DNA from: an uncultured Clostridia bacterium
GTDB taxonomy: Bacteria > Bacillota > Clostridia > Christensenellales > UBA1242
Assembly (NCBI GenBank): GCA_944381255.1
Contig: CALWKL010000077.1
Location: 1-8,625 of the forward strand
Length of the DNA stretch: 8,625 nt
Reading direction: 5' to 3'
Both the position numbers and the translations under genes were made by a program. Positions 1 through 6,242 of the stretch are shown here, piece by piece (position 1 is the stretch's first letter; each line of letters begins with the position of its first letter). The notes beneath the pieces are model-generated. The model was not told the origin of the DNA, ran no database searches, and saw only the letters and a program-made list of their open reading frames with translations.

Positions 1-246
1 TTATGCATAGTTTATTTTAATTTATAATATATTTATAAAAAATTTAATAATTTATAAATATAAATAATTTATGTATAAGTTTAACATAAAATATCTTACC
101 TTTTCTACCTCTAAAATTTAATTTAATTTGTATTTTAGTACAAATTAATATAAAGATTTTGCTTGCTTTGAATAACTTTTTGCTTATTAAATTAACATTA
201 TATTGTATAAACACTAAACTATATAGAATTAAAATATTTCTTTATT
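1..246. other. AT-rich intergenic stretch without a recognisable gene
   Basis: I see no gene here. The stretch is almost entirely A and T, has stops in every frame, and lies beyond the terminator of the yhbY operon. It holds a perfect 9-bp inverted repeat of AT-only arms (31-39 and 51-59, 11-nt loop) and two copies of TTTTGCTT (157-164 and 178-185). No promoter with both boxes well spaced was found. It may simply be the region between two transcription units, with the next gene lying to the left of the window. Confidence 0.6.
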
Positions 247-287
247 AAAATAAAAACGCATCTACTAACTAAATAGTAAAATGCGTT
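247..287 (-). terminator. Intrinsic terminator of the nth-obg-yhbY operon
   Basis: Read on the minus strand, a 7-bp outer stem AACGCAT/ATGCGTT (281-287 with 255-261) encloses a 4-bp inner stem TACT/AGTA (275-278 with 263-266). It is followed by T-rich sequence TTTTTATTTT (256 down to 247). It begins 14 nt past the yhbY stop codon, as expected for the end of this operon. Confidence 0.8.
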
Positions 288-300
288 CTTTATTAAGTAA

Positions 301-591
301 TTATTTTTTTGATTTTATTTTCTTAGTTGTGTTCTTTTTAAACAAAACAATTTTCCTACCTATTACTTGTACGACATCTGCCCTACATCTCATAGATAGT
401 TTTTCTGCAACAGATTTTGTATCTTCTGGACAACTCTCTAGTACAGATAACTTGATTAACTCTCTAGCAAATAGCGCTTGGTCAACAGTATTTACTACTT
501 CTGGTGTAACACCATCTTTGCCAATTTGAATTATAGCATCAAGTTTTTGAGCCTCTGTACGCAACTCAGCTCTTATCTTAGGTGTAATCAT
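301..591 (-). CDS. yhbY: YhbY-type (CRM domain) RNA-binding protein associated with pre-50S ribosomes
   Basis: A 96-residue protein consisting of a single CRS1-YhbY (CRM) RNA-binding domain. Visible hallmarks are the segment IIQIGKDGVTPEVVNTVDQAL (about residues 20-40, with the G-K-x-G-V/L-T loop), ARELIKLSVLES (42-53) and the closing strand QVIGRKIVLFK (75-85). A very basic tail (TTKKIKSKK) follows. Family members bind 50S precursor particles, and YhbY is a small stand-alone version of the domain. The start is supported by the SD AGGAGGG placed 5 nt upstream of the ATG. The gene lies 22 nt after obg, so both products of this operon segment act on large-subunit assembly, and it is closed by an intrinsic terminator. 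Length is normal for the family. Confidence 0.93.
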   Translation of the reverse strand: MITPKIRAELRTEAQKLDAIIQIGKDGVTPEVVNTVDQALFARELIKLSVLESCPEDTKSVAEKLSMRCRADVVQVIGRKIVLFKKNTTKKIKSKK

Positions 592-613
592 ATTCCCTCC
601 TGTAAATTATATT

Positions 614-1897
614 TTATTCAGTATATTCAAATTCTATATCGCCTACAACTACTGTATCTTTATCTTTAAGTCCTATTTCACGCAGTTTAGCGATTATTCC
701 ATCATCACGCAAGCGCTTCTGGAAATAAGCAAGACTATCATCTTCATCAAAATTAGTCTTGCGAAGTAATTCTGTAATTTTACCACCAGTTACTTCAAAG
801 ACTCCATCATCAAGTTTTGTTACTTCTACCGAACTTGTATCTGGTTTGTCAAATTCAAATTCTTCACTTTGAATTGGTTTAGGTTTTGGGAGTGTTTCTA
901 ACTTTTCAAAAATTGCTGATATTAATGCTTCTACACCTTTTCGCTGATTAGCCGAAATGACATAAACTGGAGCATTTTCATATCCTTTTTGTTTCTTTAG
1001 AAAAGTCTTAAATTCTTCAATATTTTTTGACTCTGGAGGCAGTAAATCTGCTTTGTTTAATACTACGATTTGAGGCAACCCTGCTAGTACTTTACTAAAG
1101 TCATTTAACTCCTTGTTGATTGTAACAAAATCTTGCTTAGGGTCGCGTGATTCTATACCGCTAATATCTACTATATGCACAATTAGTCGAGTACGCTCTA
1201 TATGGCGCAAAAACTGATGCCCTAGTCCCACTCCTTCACTAGCGCCTTCAATCAAACCTGGGATATCAGCAATTACACAAGTTTTATCGTATTGGCGCAA
1301 CACTCCTAGGTTTGGGCTAAGTGTAGTAAAATGATAATTGGCTATTTTTGGCTTTGCTTCTGTAATGGCTCCTAGCAAGGTAGATTTACCCACATTAGGA
1401 TAGCCGACTAGTCCAACATCAGCAATAGTCTTTAACTCCAAAATTATGTTATGCTCACTTACACGCTGTCCACTTTGACTAAACCTAGGTGTTTGCCTAC
1501 GACTAGATGCAAAGTGCTGATTTCCCTTACCTCCATTACCACCCTTGAGTAATATAAATTCTTCATCAGGTGCATACATATCTTTTATCACTTTACCAGA
1601 CTTTTCATCACGCACCAATGTTCCACGAGGTACAAAGATAATTAAGTCTTTACCTTTTTTGCCTGCCATATTATTGATATCACCCTTATGGCCATTCTCT
1701 GCTCTAAAATGCTTTTGAAAACGGAAATCTAACAAAGTACTAATATTATCCTTTACTTTTAAAATTATATCTCCGCCTTTGCCACCATCGCCACCGTTTG
1801 GCCCACCATTTGGCACATACTTTTCTCTACGGAAAGATACAGCGCCATCTCCGCCATCTCCGGCTTTGACAGTTATCGACACTTTATCTATAAACAT
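614..1897 (-). CDS. obg: Obg/CgtA GTPase, 50S ribosome assembly and stress control
   Basis: A 427-residue Obg-family GTPase with all three expected domains. The glycine-rich Obg fold covers about residues 1-158 (GGPNGGDGGKGGD at 31-43). The G domain covers about 159-335, with P-loop GYPNVGKS (165-172), G3 DIPG (211-214), G4 NKAD (281-284) and G5 SAN (315-317). A C-terminal OCT domain covers about 350-427. Obg proteins bind GTP/GDP, act late in 50S maturation, and in Bacillus are also needed for sporulation initiation and the general stress response. The SD-like AGGTGG overlaps the end of nth, which stops 10 nt upstream, so translation is probably coupled. In many Firmicutes obg follows rplU-rpmA; here it follows nth instead. 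The length fits Gram-positive Obg with OCT. Confidence 0.98.
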   Translation of the reverse strand: MFIDKVSITVKAGDGGDGAVSFRREKYVPNGGPNGGDGGKGGDIILKVKDNISTLLDFRFQKHFRAENGHKGDINNMAGKKGKDLIIFVPRGTLVRDEKSGKVIKDMYAPDEEFILLKGGNGGKGNQHFASSRRQTPRFSQSGQRVSEHNIILELKTIADVGLVGYPNVGKSTLLGAITEAKPKIANYHFTTLSPNLGVLRQYDKTCVIADIPGLIEGASEGVGLGHQFLRHIERTRLIVHIVDISGIESRDPKQDFVTINKELNDFSKVLAGLPQIVVLNKADLLPPESKNIEEFKTFLKKQKGYENAPVYVISANQRKGVEALISAIFEKLETLPKPKPIQSEEFEFDKPDTSSVEVTKLDDGVFEVTGGKITELLRKTNFDEDDSLAYFQKRLRDDGIIAKLREIGLKDKDTVVVGDIEFEYTE

Positions 1898-1907
1898 TTT
1901 CTACCAC

Positions 1908-2564
1908 CTACCTTTGCTCATTTTTGTAGTATTTACATATATCACGCAACTCACACTCGCTACATTTAGGACGAATAGCCTTGCAATGATATCTCCCAAA
2001 TAGCACCAATCGAAAATGCGTATCATGATTTTGATAACTTGGATAAAATTCAGTCCATTGCTTCTCTACCTCTCTTGGTGTTCGAGCATTTACTAGCCCC
2101 AAGCGATTGGTAACTCGTAGTACATGAGTATCCACACCAAGTCGCTTAGCACCAAATCGCACACTTGACACCACATTGGCAGTTTTCCTGCCCACACCAG
2201 GTAATTTTTCTAATTCATCTGGGTCGTTAGGAACTTTTCCATCATATTTTTCATTCAAGATTTTCGTCATTGCTAATATATTTTTGGCTTTGTTATGGTA
2301 AAAGCCTGTACTATATATTCGTTTTTCTAGTTCTGATTGAGATAACTTAGCCATAGCAAAACTGTCAGGATAGTCTTTAAAAAGCTGTTCTGTTACAAGA
2401 TTGACACGCTTGTCAGTACATTGTGCACTTAGAATTACAGCCACTAAACATTGATAATCACTATCAAAGTGCAACTCTGGGTCTGGGTTTGGAAAAAGAC
2501 GCTCTAAATATGAAATCACGCGTTCAATATTTTTTTGTCCTATTTTTTGTTGTGCTAATTGCAT
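1908..2564 (-). CDS. nth: Endonuclease III, DNA glycosylase/AP lyase
   Basis: A 218-residue base-excision-repair enzyme that removes oxidised pyrimidines and nicks abasic sites by beta-elimination. The helix-hairpin-helix motif LPGVGRKTAN (121-130) carries the catalytic lysine K127. The catalytic aspartate is D145 in GVDTHVLR. The C-terminal [4Fe-4S] cluster ligands are present with exact spacing C-x6-C-x2-C-x5-C (C194, C201, C204, C210). Length is the family norm. The ATG at 2564 is preceded by GGAGG at 2575-2579, about 10 nt away, which is a somewhat long spacing. It is the first gene of the nth-obg-yhbY unit and has a good sigma-A promoter just upstream. Nothing essential is missing. Confidence 0.97.
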   Translation of the reverse strand: MQLAQQKIGQKNIERVISYLERLFPNPDPELHFDSDYQCLVAVILSAQCTDKRVNLVTEQLFKDYPDSFAMAKLSQSELEKRIYSTGFYHNKAKNILAMTKILNEKYDGKVPNDPDELEKLPGVGRKTANVVSSVRFGAKRLGVDTHVLRVTNRLGLVNARTPREVEKQWTEFYPSYQNHDTHFRLVLFGRYHCKAIRPKCSECELRDICKYYKNEQR

Positions 2565-2599
2565 ACCCCCATTGCCTCCACATTTTGTAAAACATTTAA

Positions 2600-2628
2600 A
2601 TTATATCACAAAACAGCAAACAATTCAA
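2600..2628 (-). promoter_or_regulatory. Sigma-A promoter for nth-obg-yhbY
   Basis: On the minus strand, TTGAAT (2628-2623) and a perfect TATAAT (2605-2600) are separated by exactly 17 nt. The predicted start of transcription is near 2593, about 30 nt before the nth ATG, and it lies just beyond the sigF terminator. The match and geometry are good for a vegetative promoter, although AT-rich DNA raises the chance level. Confidence 0.7.
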
Positions 2629-2641
2629 TATTTTTTAAAAC

Positions 2642-2669
2642 AAAAAAAATGCTCATATATAGAGCATTT
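2642..2669 (-). terminator. Intrinsic terminator of the spoIIA operon
   Basis: On the minus strand, AAATGCTC (2669-2662) pairs perfectly with GAGCATTT (2654-2647) across a 7-nt loop. It runs into an uninterrupted T-tract (2649-2642). The 5' arm begins inside the sigF stop codon, so a ribosome terminating at sigF would cover part of the stem. Confidence 0.88.
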
Positions 2670-3387
2670 AGCGTAGTTTTGATTTAAAAGATGCCAAAAT
2701 TTTATTTTCAATTCGGCTAACTTGCACTTGACTAACACCCAATTCACGAGCAATTTCGGCTTGAGTTTTATCTCGGTAATATCTTAAAATTATTATTTTT
2801 CTATCACGGTCAGATAAATTTTTGATTAGTTCTCGAAGAATAAAATGGTCTATCTTTTTTTCTTCATCTTGCTCATCAGCTACCCTTTCTGCAATGGTAA
2901 TACTATCATCATCAGTTGAATCTATTGGAGCAGAAAGGCTCATTGGGTATTTTGCACTATCCATAGCAAAAACTACATCTTCTGGAGTCATATTGAGTTC
3001 TTTGGCAATAGTCGCTATATCTGGCTGTTGCTCTTGAGGATTGAGGCGCTTTAAATACCTATTGATAGCTACAGCTTGAGCCTTTATTGCACGGCTAACC
3101 TTTATATAACCATCATCTCGCAAGAACCTCTTTACCTCGCCTGCTATCATAGGCACTGCATACGTACTAAATCTCACTCCAAAATTTTCATCAAAATTAT
3201 TAATTGCTTTTACAAATCCTACACAACCTAATTGGAACAAATCATCATAGTCTAAGCCACTATTTCGATATCTTCTAATCACGCTTTTGACTAAAGGGTA
3301 ATTTTGATTTATCAAAGTATTTTTTGCTGTTTCATCTCCACTTTTTGCCAGTGCAATTAATCGAAGGGTTTCGCTATAATCAACCAT
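2668..3387 (-). CDS. sigF: RNA polymerase sigma-F, forespore-specific sporulation sigma factor
   Basis: A 239-residue sigma-70 family factor of the SigF/SigB/SigG class. Region 2 is clear (about residues 27-95: YDDLFQLGCVGFVKAI, then FSTYAVPMIAGEVKRFLRDDG). Region 3 follows, and region 4 ends in a helix-turn-helix TQAEIARELGVSQVQVSRIE (208-227). By sequence alone SigG would be possible, but the position directly after spoIIAA-spoIIAB identifies it as sigma-F, which starts the forespore programme after septation. The start codon overlaps the last 8 nt of spoIIAB (ATGGTTGA) and no convincing SD precedes it, so translation should depend on coupling to spoIIAB. That arrangement would help keep sigma and anti-sigma amounts matched. 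Confidence 0.96.
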   Translation of the reverse strand: MVDYSETLRLIALAKSGDETAKNTLINQNYPLVKSVIRRYRNSGLDYDDLFQLGCVGFVKAINNFDENFGVRFSTYAVPMIAGEVKRFLRDDGYIKVSRAIKAQAVAINRYLKRLNPQEQQPDIATIAKELNMTPEDVVFAMDSAKYPMSLSAPIDSTDDDSITIAERVADEQDEEKKIDHFILRELIKNLSDRDRKIIILRYYRDKTQAEIARELGVSQVQVSRIENKILASFKSKLR

Positions 3388-3832
3388 TCATACAACTTTT
3401 ATTTTGTTTTTTATTTAGCACCTTTTTTAAAGTAACTACCACACCACGCTTATTATTTTTCTCCAAAATTACTTCGTCCATAAAACTTTCCATAACAGTA
3501 AAGCCCATACCAGCTCGCTCTTCATCTGGCTTGGTAGTAAAAAAGGGCTCTCTAGCGCGCGCGAGATTTTCTATTCCCACGCCCTCATCGCTTACCTTTA
3601 TTACCACCTCATTAGGTTTCAATCCTACAAACATAGTAATCCAACCCTTTTTGTCTGGGTATGCGTGTACCACACAATTGGTAACAGCCTCACTCACTGC
3701 TGTCTTGATATCGCCGATTTCATCTATTGTCGGGTTTAGTTGTACACAAAAGCCTGCCACAGCGCTACGCGCAAAACTTTCATTAATAGAATGCGACAAA
3801 AAAGTCAGCGTCATCTCATTCAAATATTCCAT
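3380..3832 (-). CDS. spoIIAB: SpoIIAB, anti-sigma-F factor and serine kinase
   Basis: A 150-residue GHKL-type kinase that binds sigma-F and holds it inactive. It also phosphorylates SpoIIAA. The N-box SEAVTNCVVHAYPD (47-60) carries the expected E48 and N52. The G1 box is DEGVGI (82-87). The ATP-lid and G2 region FFTTKPDEERAGMGFTVME (98-116) matches the family closely. The start is set by AGGAGG 4 nt before the ATG; this SD overlaps the spoIIAA stop codon, an 8-nt gap. The C-terminal tail (KKQNKSCMNG) overlaps the sigF start. Together with SpoIIAA it forms the partner switch that fires only in the forespore, with the SpoIIE phosphatase expected elsewhere in the genome. Confidence 0.97.
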   Translation of the reverse strand: MEYLNEMTLTFLSHSINESFARSAVAGFCVQLNPTIDEIGDIKTAVSEAVTNCVVHAYPDKKGWITMFVGLKPNEVVIKVSDEGVGIENLARAREPFFTTKPDEERAGMGFTVMESFMDEVILEKNNKRGVVVTLKKVLNKKQNKSCMNG

Positions 3833-3840
3833 TTTGCCTC

Positions 3841-4149
3841 CTAGTTAATTTTAGGCATAACATCGTATAATGCCGTCATCATAAAAATTTTGTCTATCTG
3901 CTTACTTGGGTGCGCTACATAAATTGGTATACCACGTTGCTTCATTTTTTTGTAACGACCTATCATTACTCCAATACCCGTGCTATCCATAAATTCTAGT
4001 CCACTAAGGTCGACGATTATTTGTCTAAAATCGCCCTCTTTCATCAAACTATCCATCATATCTCGCGCATAACCAGCACTATGTTCATCTAATTCTCCCA
4101 AGATGCTTAGATACATCGTATCGTTGATTATTTTTGATGTTACTTGCAT
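3841..4149 (-). CDS. spoIIAA: SpoIIAA, anti-anti-sigma factor (STAS domain)
   Basis: A 102-residue single STAS-domain protein, normal length for the family. In its unphosphorylated form it binds SpoIIAB and releases sigma-F. The phosphorylation motif DLSGLEFMDSTGIGVMIGRY (47-66) places the target serine at S56, equivalent to Ser58 of Bacillus SpoIIAA. It opens the spoIIA operon. AGGAGG at 4157-4162 sits 7 nt before the ATG. The dacF gene found upstream in Bacillus is absent; the gene before it is the subtilisin at 4282-5433, separated by a terminator. No obvious sigma-H promoter or Spo0A box was found in the 131-nt leader. Confidence 0.96.
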   Translation of the reverse strand: MQVTSKIINDTMYLSILGELDEHSAGYARDMMDSLMKEGDFRQIIVDLSGLEFMDSTGIGVMIGRYKKMKQRGIPIYVAHPSKQIDKIFMMTALYDVMPKIN

Positions 4150-4175
4150 AGGTTATCCTCCTATCACCAGAGGAT

Positions 4176-4197
4176 ATTTTAGCATAAAATTTAATGC
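4176..4197 (-). promoter_or_regulatory. Candidate spoIIA promoter (extended -10) with adjoining dyad
   Basis: On the minus strand TGCTAAAAT (4184-4176) resembles an extended -10 box and would give a short leader of about 20 nt ahead of the spoIIAA SD. It abuts a 16-bp near-palindrome GCATAAAATTTAATGC (4182-4197), symmetrical except for one pair, which could be an operator. A second candidate lies further up: TTTACA (4249-4244), a 17-nt spacer, then TTTAAA (4226-4221). The choice between them is uncertain. Neither resembles the sigma-H promoter known for spoIIA in Bacillus. Confidence 0.3.
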
Positions 4198-4250
4198 AAA
4201 AATTGAGAGAAAAAGCCCGTTTTAAAGTACTTTTAGCGATATTTGTAAAA

Positions 4251-4276
4251 TAAAAAAAGGCTAGCAAAACTAGCCT
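4251..4276 (-). terminator. Intrinsic terminator after the subtilisin gene
   Basis: On the minus strand AGGCTAG (4276-4270) pairs perfectly with CTAGCCT (4264-4258) across a 5-nt loop and is followed by a T-tract (4258-4252). It starts 6 nt past the stop codon and insulates the spoIIA operon from the upstream pair of genes. Confidence 0.88.
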
Positions 4277-4281
4277 AAAAA

Positions 4282-5433
4282 TCAAATTAAATTTTGTCGT
4301 ATATTCTCTTCACTTTTGAAAGCATTTAACAATCCTGCTCCGCAAGCATTTACATCGCAAGGCAACTTAGTAGTACTAGATAACAATATCGCTTTGATAT
4401 CGTTGGGCTTGAGATTTGGACTTTCTTGAAGTAATAATGCAACTACACCAGCGACAAAGGGGGTACTAACACTTGTACCTGACATTTGCCTATAAAACGA
4501 AGTACTATTATCTAATGATGTAATATTGACACCAGGAGCAATCAAATCTGGTTTAACAAAATCAAAAATCGGGCCTCGAGAACTAAAGTCTGCTACCTTA
4601 ATTGTATTTTCACGAGTATCAGCACTACCTACTGTGATAATCTTGGCACTAGAGCCTGGTGATTTTACCGTACCAGCCTTTGGCCCATCATTACCAACTG
4701 CTGACACTACTACCAAGCCTTTCTGCCACAAACTGTTTGCACCAATTGTCAAGGGGTCATTTTGAGCCATTGGATTGCTACCAAAACTCATACAAACCAC
4801 TCTAATATTAAATTTTTCAAAATTAGAGTATACCCACTGCATAGCCTCCAGCACTTTGTAAGCCTGAGTCTGACCATCGTTTTTGAGTGCTTTCAGCACT
4901 ATTAGGTTTGCACCATATGCTATGCCACGATATTTACCCATAGATACAGCACCACTACCACCCAATACTCCAGTTACGAAAGTCCCATGACCGTTATCAT
5001 CATAAGTTTCCGTTTGATTATTGATAAAATCAACAAATTTGACAATTCTATTCTTCCCTAAGACAAAATCTAGGTGCGGGTAGCAACCTGTATCAATGAT
5101 TGCTATACCAATACCTTTGCCAGTAATTCCACGGGCATGCAAGGAATCTACCTCGATAACCTTACGAGCCTTATCCATTAGAATATGCGTGCAAGCAGTT
5201 TTTCCCACATAATCGATATTGAAGTTTTGTGCCAAATCAAATATATGATGCCTTTTTATTCTAAGTGCAGCAGCCTTAATAAAAGGATATCTCCCCAAAA
5301 GTGATACACTAGTATCATTTAAAATATCTGATAAAGCCTTTTCATCAGAATAATACACTATGACATCAAAACTATTATTAATACCTAAAGCACCCACATT
5401 ACACAGTAGGTCAGGGTCAATTTTATAAAACAT
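4282..5433 (-). CDS. Intracellular subtilisin-like serine protease (S8 family, AprX-like)
   Basis: A 383-residue subtilase. The catalytic triad is D114 (AIIDTGCYPH), H149 (DDNGHGTFVTG) and S321 (MSGTSVSTPFVAG), with oxyanion asparagine N248 (SAVGNDGP). The first ~75 residues (VIVYYSDEKALSDIL, then KAAALRI and LAQNFNIDYV) resemble an I9-type inhibitor propeptide. There is no signal peptide or membrane segment, so it should act in the cytoplasm; the best resemblance is to the Bacillus AprX type. Initiation looks coupled: the stop of the preceding 103-aa gene is 3 nt before this ATG, and the only SD-like sequence (TTAGG) overlaps that stop. Its place next to spoIIA hints at a sporulation-related role, but this is inference. 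Substrates are unknown. Confidence 0.93.
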   Translation of the reverse strand: MFYKIDPDLLCNVGALGINNSFDVIVYYSDEKALSDILNDTSVSLLGRYPFIKAAALRIKRHHIFDLAQNFNIDYVGKTACTHILMDKARKVIEVDSLHARGITGKGIGIAIIDTGCYPHLDFVLGKNRIVKFVDFINNQTETYDDNGHGTFVTGVLGGSGAVSMGKYRGIAYGANLIVLKALKNDGQTQAYKVLEAMQWVYSNFEKFNIRVVCMSFGSNPMAQNDPLTIGANSLWQKGLVVVSAVGNDGPKAGTVKSPGSSAKIITVGSADTRENTIKVADFSSRGPIFDFVKPDLIAPGVNITSLDNSTSFYRQMSGTSVSTPFVAGVVALLLQESPNLKPNDIKAILLSSTTKLPCDVNACGAGLLNAFKSEENIRQNLI

Positions 5434-5436
5434 AAC

Positions 5437-5748
5437 CTAATCCAAGAAATTTAATAAATTATACATTTTTGCTCGTTGCTCTTCATCTAACATAGGTGCT
5501 AAAACTTCTGCCATATCACGTAATTTTTGAATATCAAATGTACCATCACGCTTTTTCTCTGCGATAAGTTTGAGCAAGTCTTGAATTAACTCAGGTTCGC
5601 TCTTGTTGGAATAATTATTTATAAAATCTTGTACTACATCACCGTAATCTTTTTCAATTTCTTTAAATTGCTTTGAATTTTTTATTTCCTCAAAATTTGG
5701 TTGCTCTTTTTTGTATGTATCTTGCGAACTAAACTCGCGTATATTCAT
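5437..5748 (-). CDS. Small charged protein of unknown function, coupled to the subtilisin
   Basis: I do not recognise this 103-residue protein. It is rich in Glu, Lys and Gln, has no signal peptide or membrane segment, and looks mostly helical. The last third, FDIQKLRDMAEVLAPML (71-87) followed by DEEQRAKMYNLLNFLD (88-103), is the most structured-looking part. The first 17 of these residues resemble residues 82-98 of the plus-strand protein encoded at 5809-6198. A longer frame starting at 5790 exists, but the ATG at 5748 has a strong SD (GGAGGTGA, 5753-5760) 4-5 nt upstream and is preferred. It sits 3 nt ahead of the protease gene, so the two are almost certainly co-translated. It could be a substrate adaptor, inhibitor or regulator of the protease; that is speculation. 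Confidence 0.8.
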   Translation of the reverse strand: MNIREFSSQDTYKKEQPNFEEIKNSKQFKEIEKDYGDVVQDFINNYSNKSEPELIQDLLKLIAEKKRDGTFDIQKLRDMAEVLAPMLDEEQRAKMYNLLNFLD

Positions 5749-5775
5749 AATTTCACCTCCAGTTTTCACTAAAAG

Positions 5776-5793
5776 ATTATATGTTTTCATATA
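5776..5793. promoter_or_regulatory. Dyad and -10-like box between the divergent small genes
   Basis: The 60-nt divergent intergenic region holds a perfect 6-bp dyad TATATG/CATATA (5778-5783 and 5788-5793, 4-nt spacer). It overlaps a perfect minus-strand TATAAT (5781-5776), within CATATAAT. No good -35 lies 16-18 nt upstream. The CATAnnnT form with an upstream CACC is reminiscent of sigma-K promoters. Function is not established. Confidence 0.35.
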
Positions 5794-5808
5794 TTAATTA
5801 GGTGCATT

Positions 5809-6198
5809 ATGGATATATTAAATATTTTATCAACTCTTCAACAAAACAATATAGATATCGGAGAAGTGATTAAGAATATCACTTCGATTTTTGGTACTCA
5901 AACTTATACTGAACCACATAACTCAATCAAACAAAACCCTAATACATATTATGAATTGCCTCAATATAATATTGATAAAGAAGTACCACCGCCTCAACCT
6001 TCGATAAATATAAATAATTCATCAAATTATCAAAATCAAAACTCAAGTTCTATAGATATAAATAAACTTCTCGAGCTTGCAAAAACAATAGCGCCACTTC
6101 TATCATCATTCAAAAACAATGCTTCTGTGCAAAAACAGACTATTGAATCTAAAGTCCAAACACAAAAATCTGAAATTTTGTCCTTAACTAAAATATAA
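5809..6198 (+). CDS. Asn/Gln-rich small protein of unknown function
   Basis: This is the only plus-strand gene in the window; I do not recognise it. The 129 residues show an N-terminal amphipathic segment MDILNILSTLQQ with NNIDIGEVIKNITSIFG (1-29). A long low-complexity linker rich in Asn, Gln, Pro, Tyr and Ser follows (about 30-81). A second amphipathic segment IDINKLLELAKTIAPLLSSF (82-101) precedes a polar Gln/Lys/Ser tail. No signal peptide or clear membrane span is visible. The second segment resembles residues 71-87 of the divergent neighbour. A modest SD (AGGTG, 5800-5804) lies 4 nt before the ATG. The frame is open throughout, ends right at a terminator, and is longer than expected by chance in such AT-rich DNA, which supports a real gene. 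Confidence 0.7.
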   Translation: MDILNILSTLQQNNIDIGEVIKNITSIFGTQTYTEPHNSIKQNPNTYYELPQYNIDKEVPPPQPSININNSSNYQNQNSSSIDINKLLELAKTIAPLLSSFKNNASVQKQTIESKVQTQKSEILSLTKI

Positions 6199-6225
6199 AA
6201 AAAGACTCTACTAATAGAGTCTTTT
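6197..6225. terminator. Bidirectional terminator shared by convergent genes
   Basis: A perfect 11-bp stem AAAAGACTCTA (6200-6210) with TAGAGTCTTTT (6215-6225) closes a 4-nt loop. A run of seven A's (6197-6203) gives a strong T-tract on the minus strand, ending the secE-nusG-rplK-rplA unit. The TTTT arm serves, more weakly, for the plus-strand gene, whose stop codon touches the stem. Confidence 0.88.
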
Positions 6226-6242
6226 CTAATTAATTTCATAAT

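Noticed and set aside
31..59. 9-bp inverted repeat as a terminator or operator
   Set aside because: The arms are only A and T in a stretch of the same composition, so chance is a sufficient explanation.
281..529. 82-codon plus-strand frame opposite yhbY
   Set aside because: It starts inside the terminator and is antisense to a gene with clear family motifs.
3324..3848. 174-codon open frame on the plus strand opposite spoIIAB
   Set aside because: It lies antisense to spoIIAB and the sigF start, which have full family matches; its translation has no recognisable domain and no good SD.
4085..4285. 66-codon minus-strand frame before spoIIAA
   Set aside because: It overlaps the spoIIAA start, the terminator and the leader, has a poly-aromatic low-complexity translation and no SD.
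5749..5790. N-terminal extension MKTYNLLVKTGGEI of the 103-aa protein
   Set aside because: The inner ATG at 5748 has a strong SD that lies within this extension, and the outer ATG has none.
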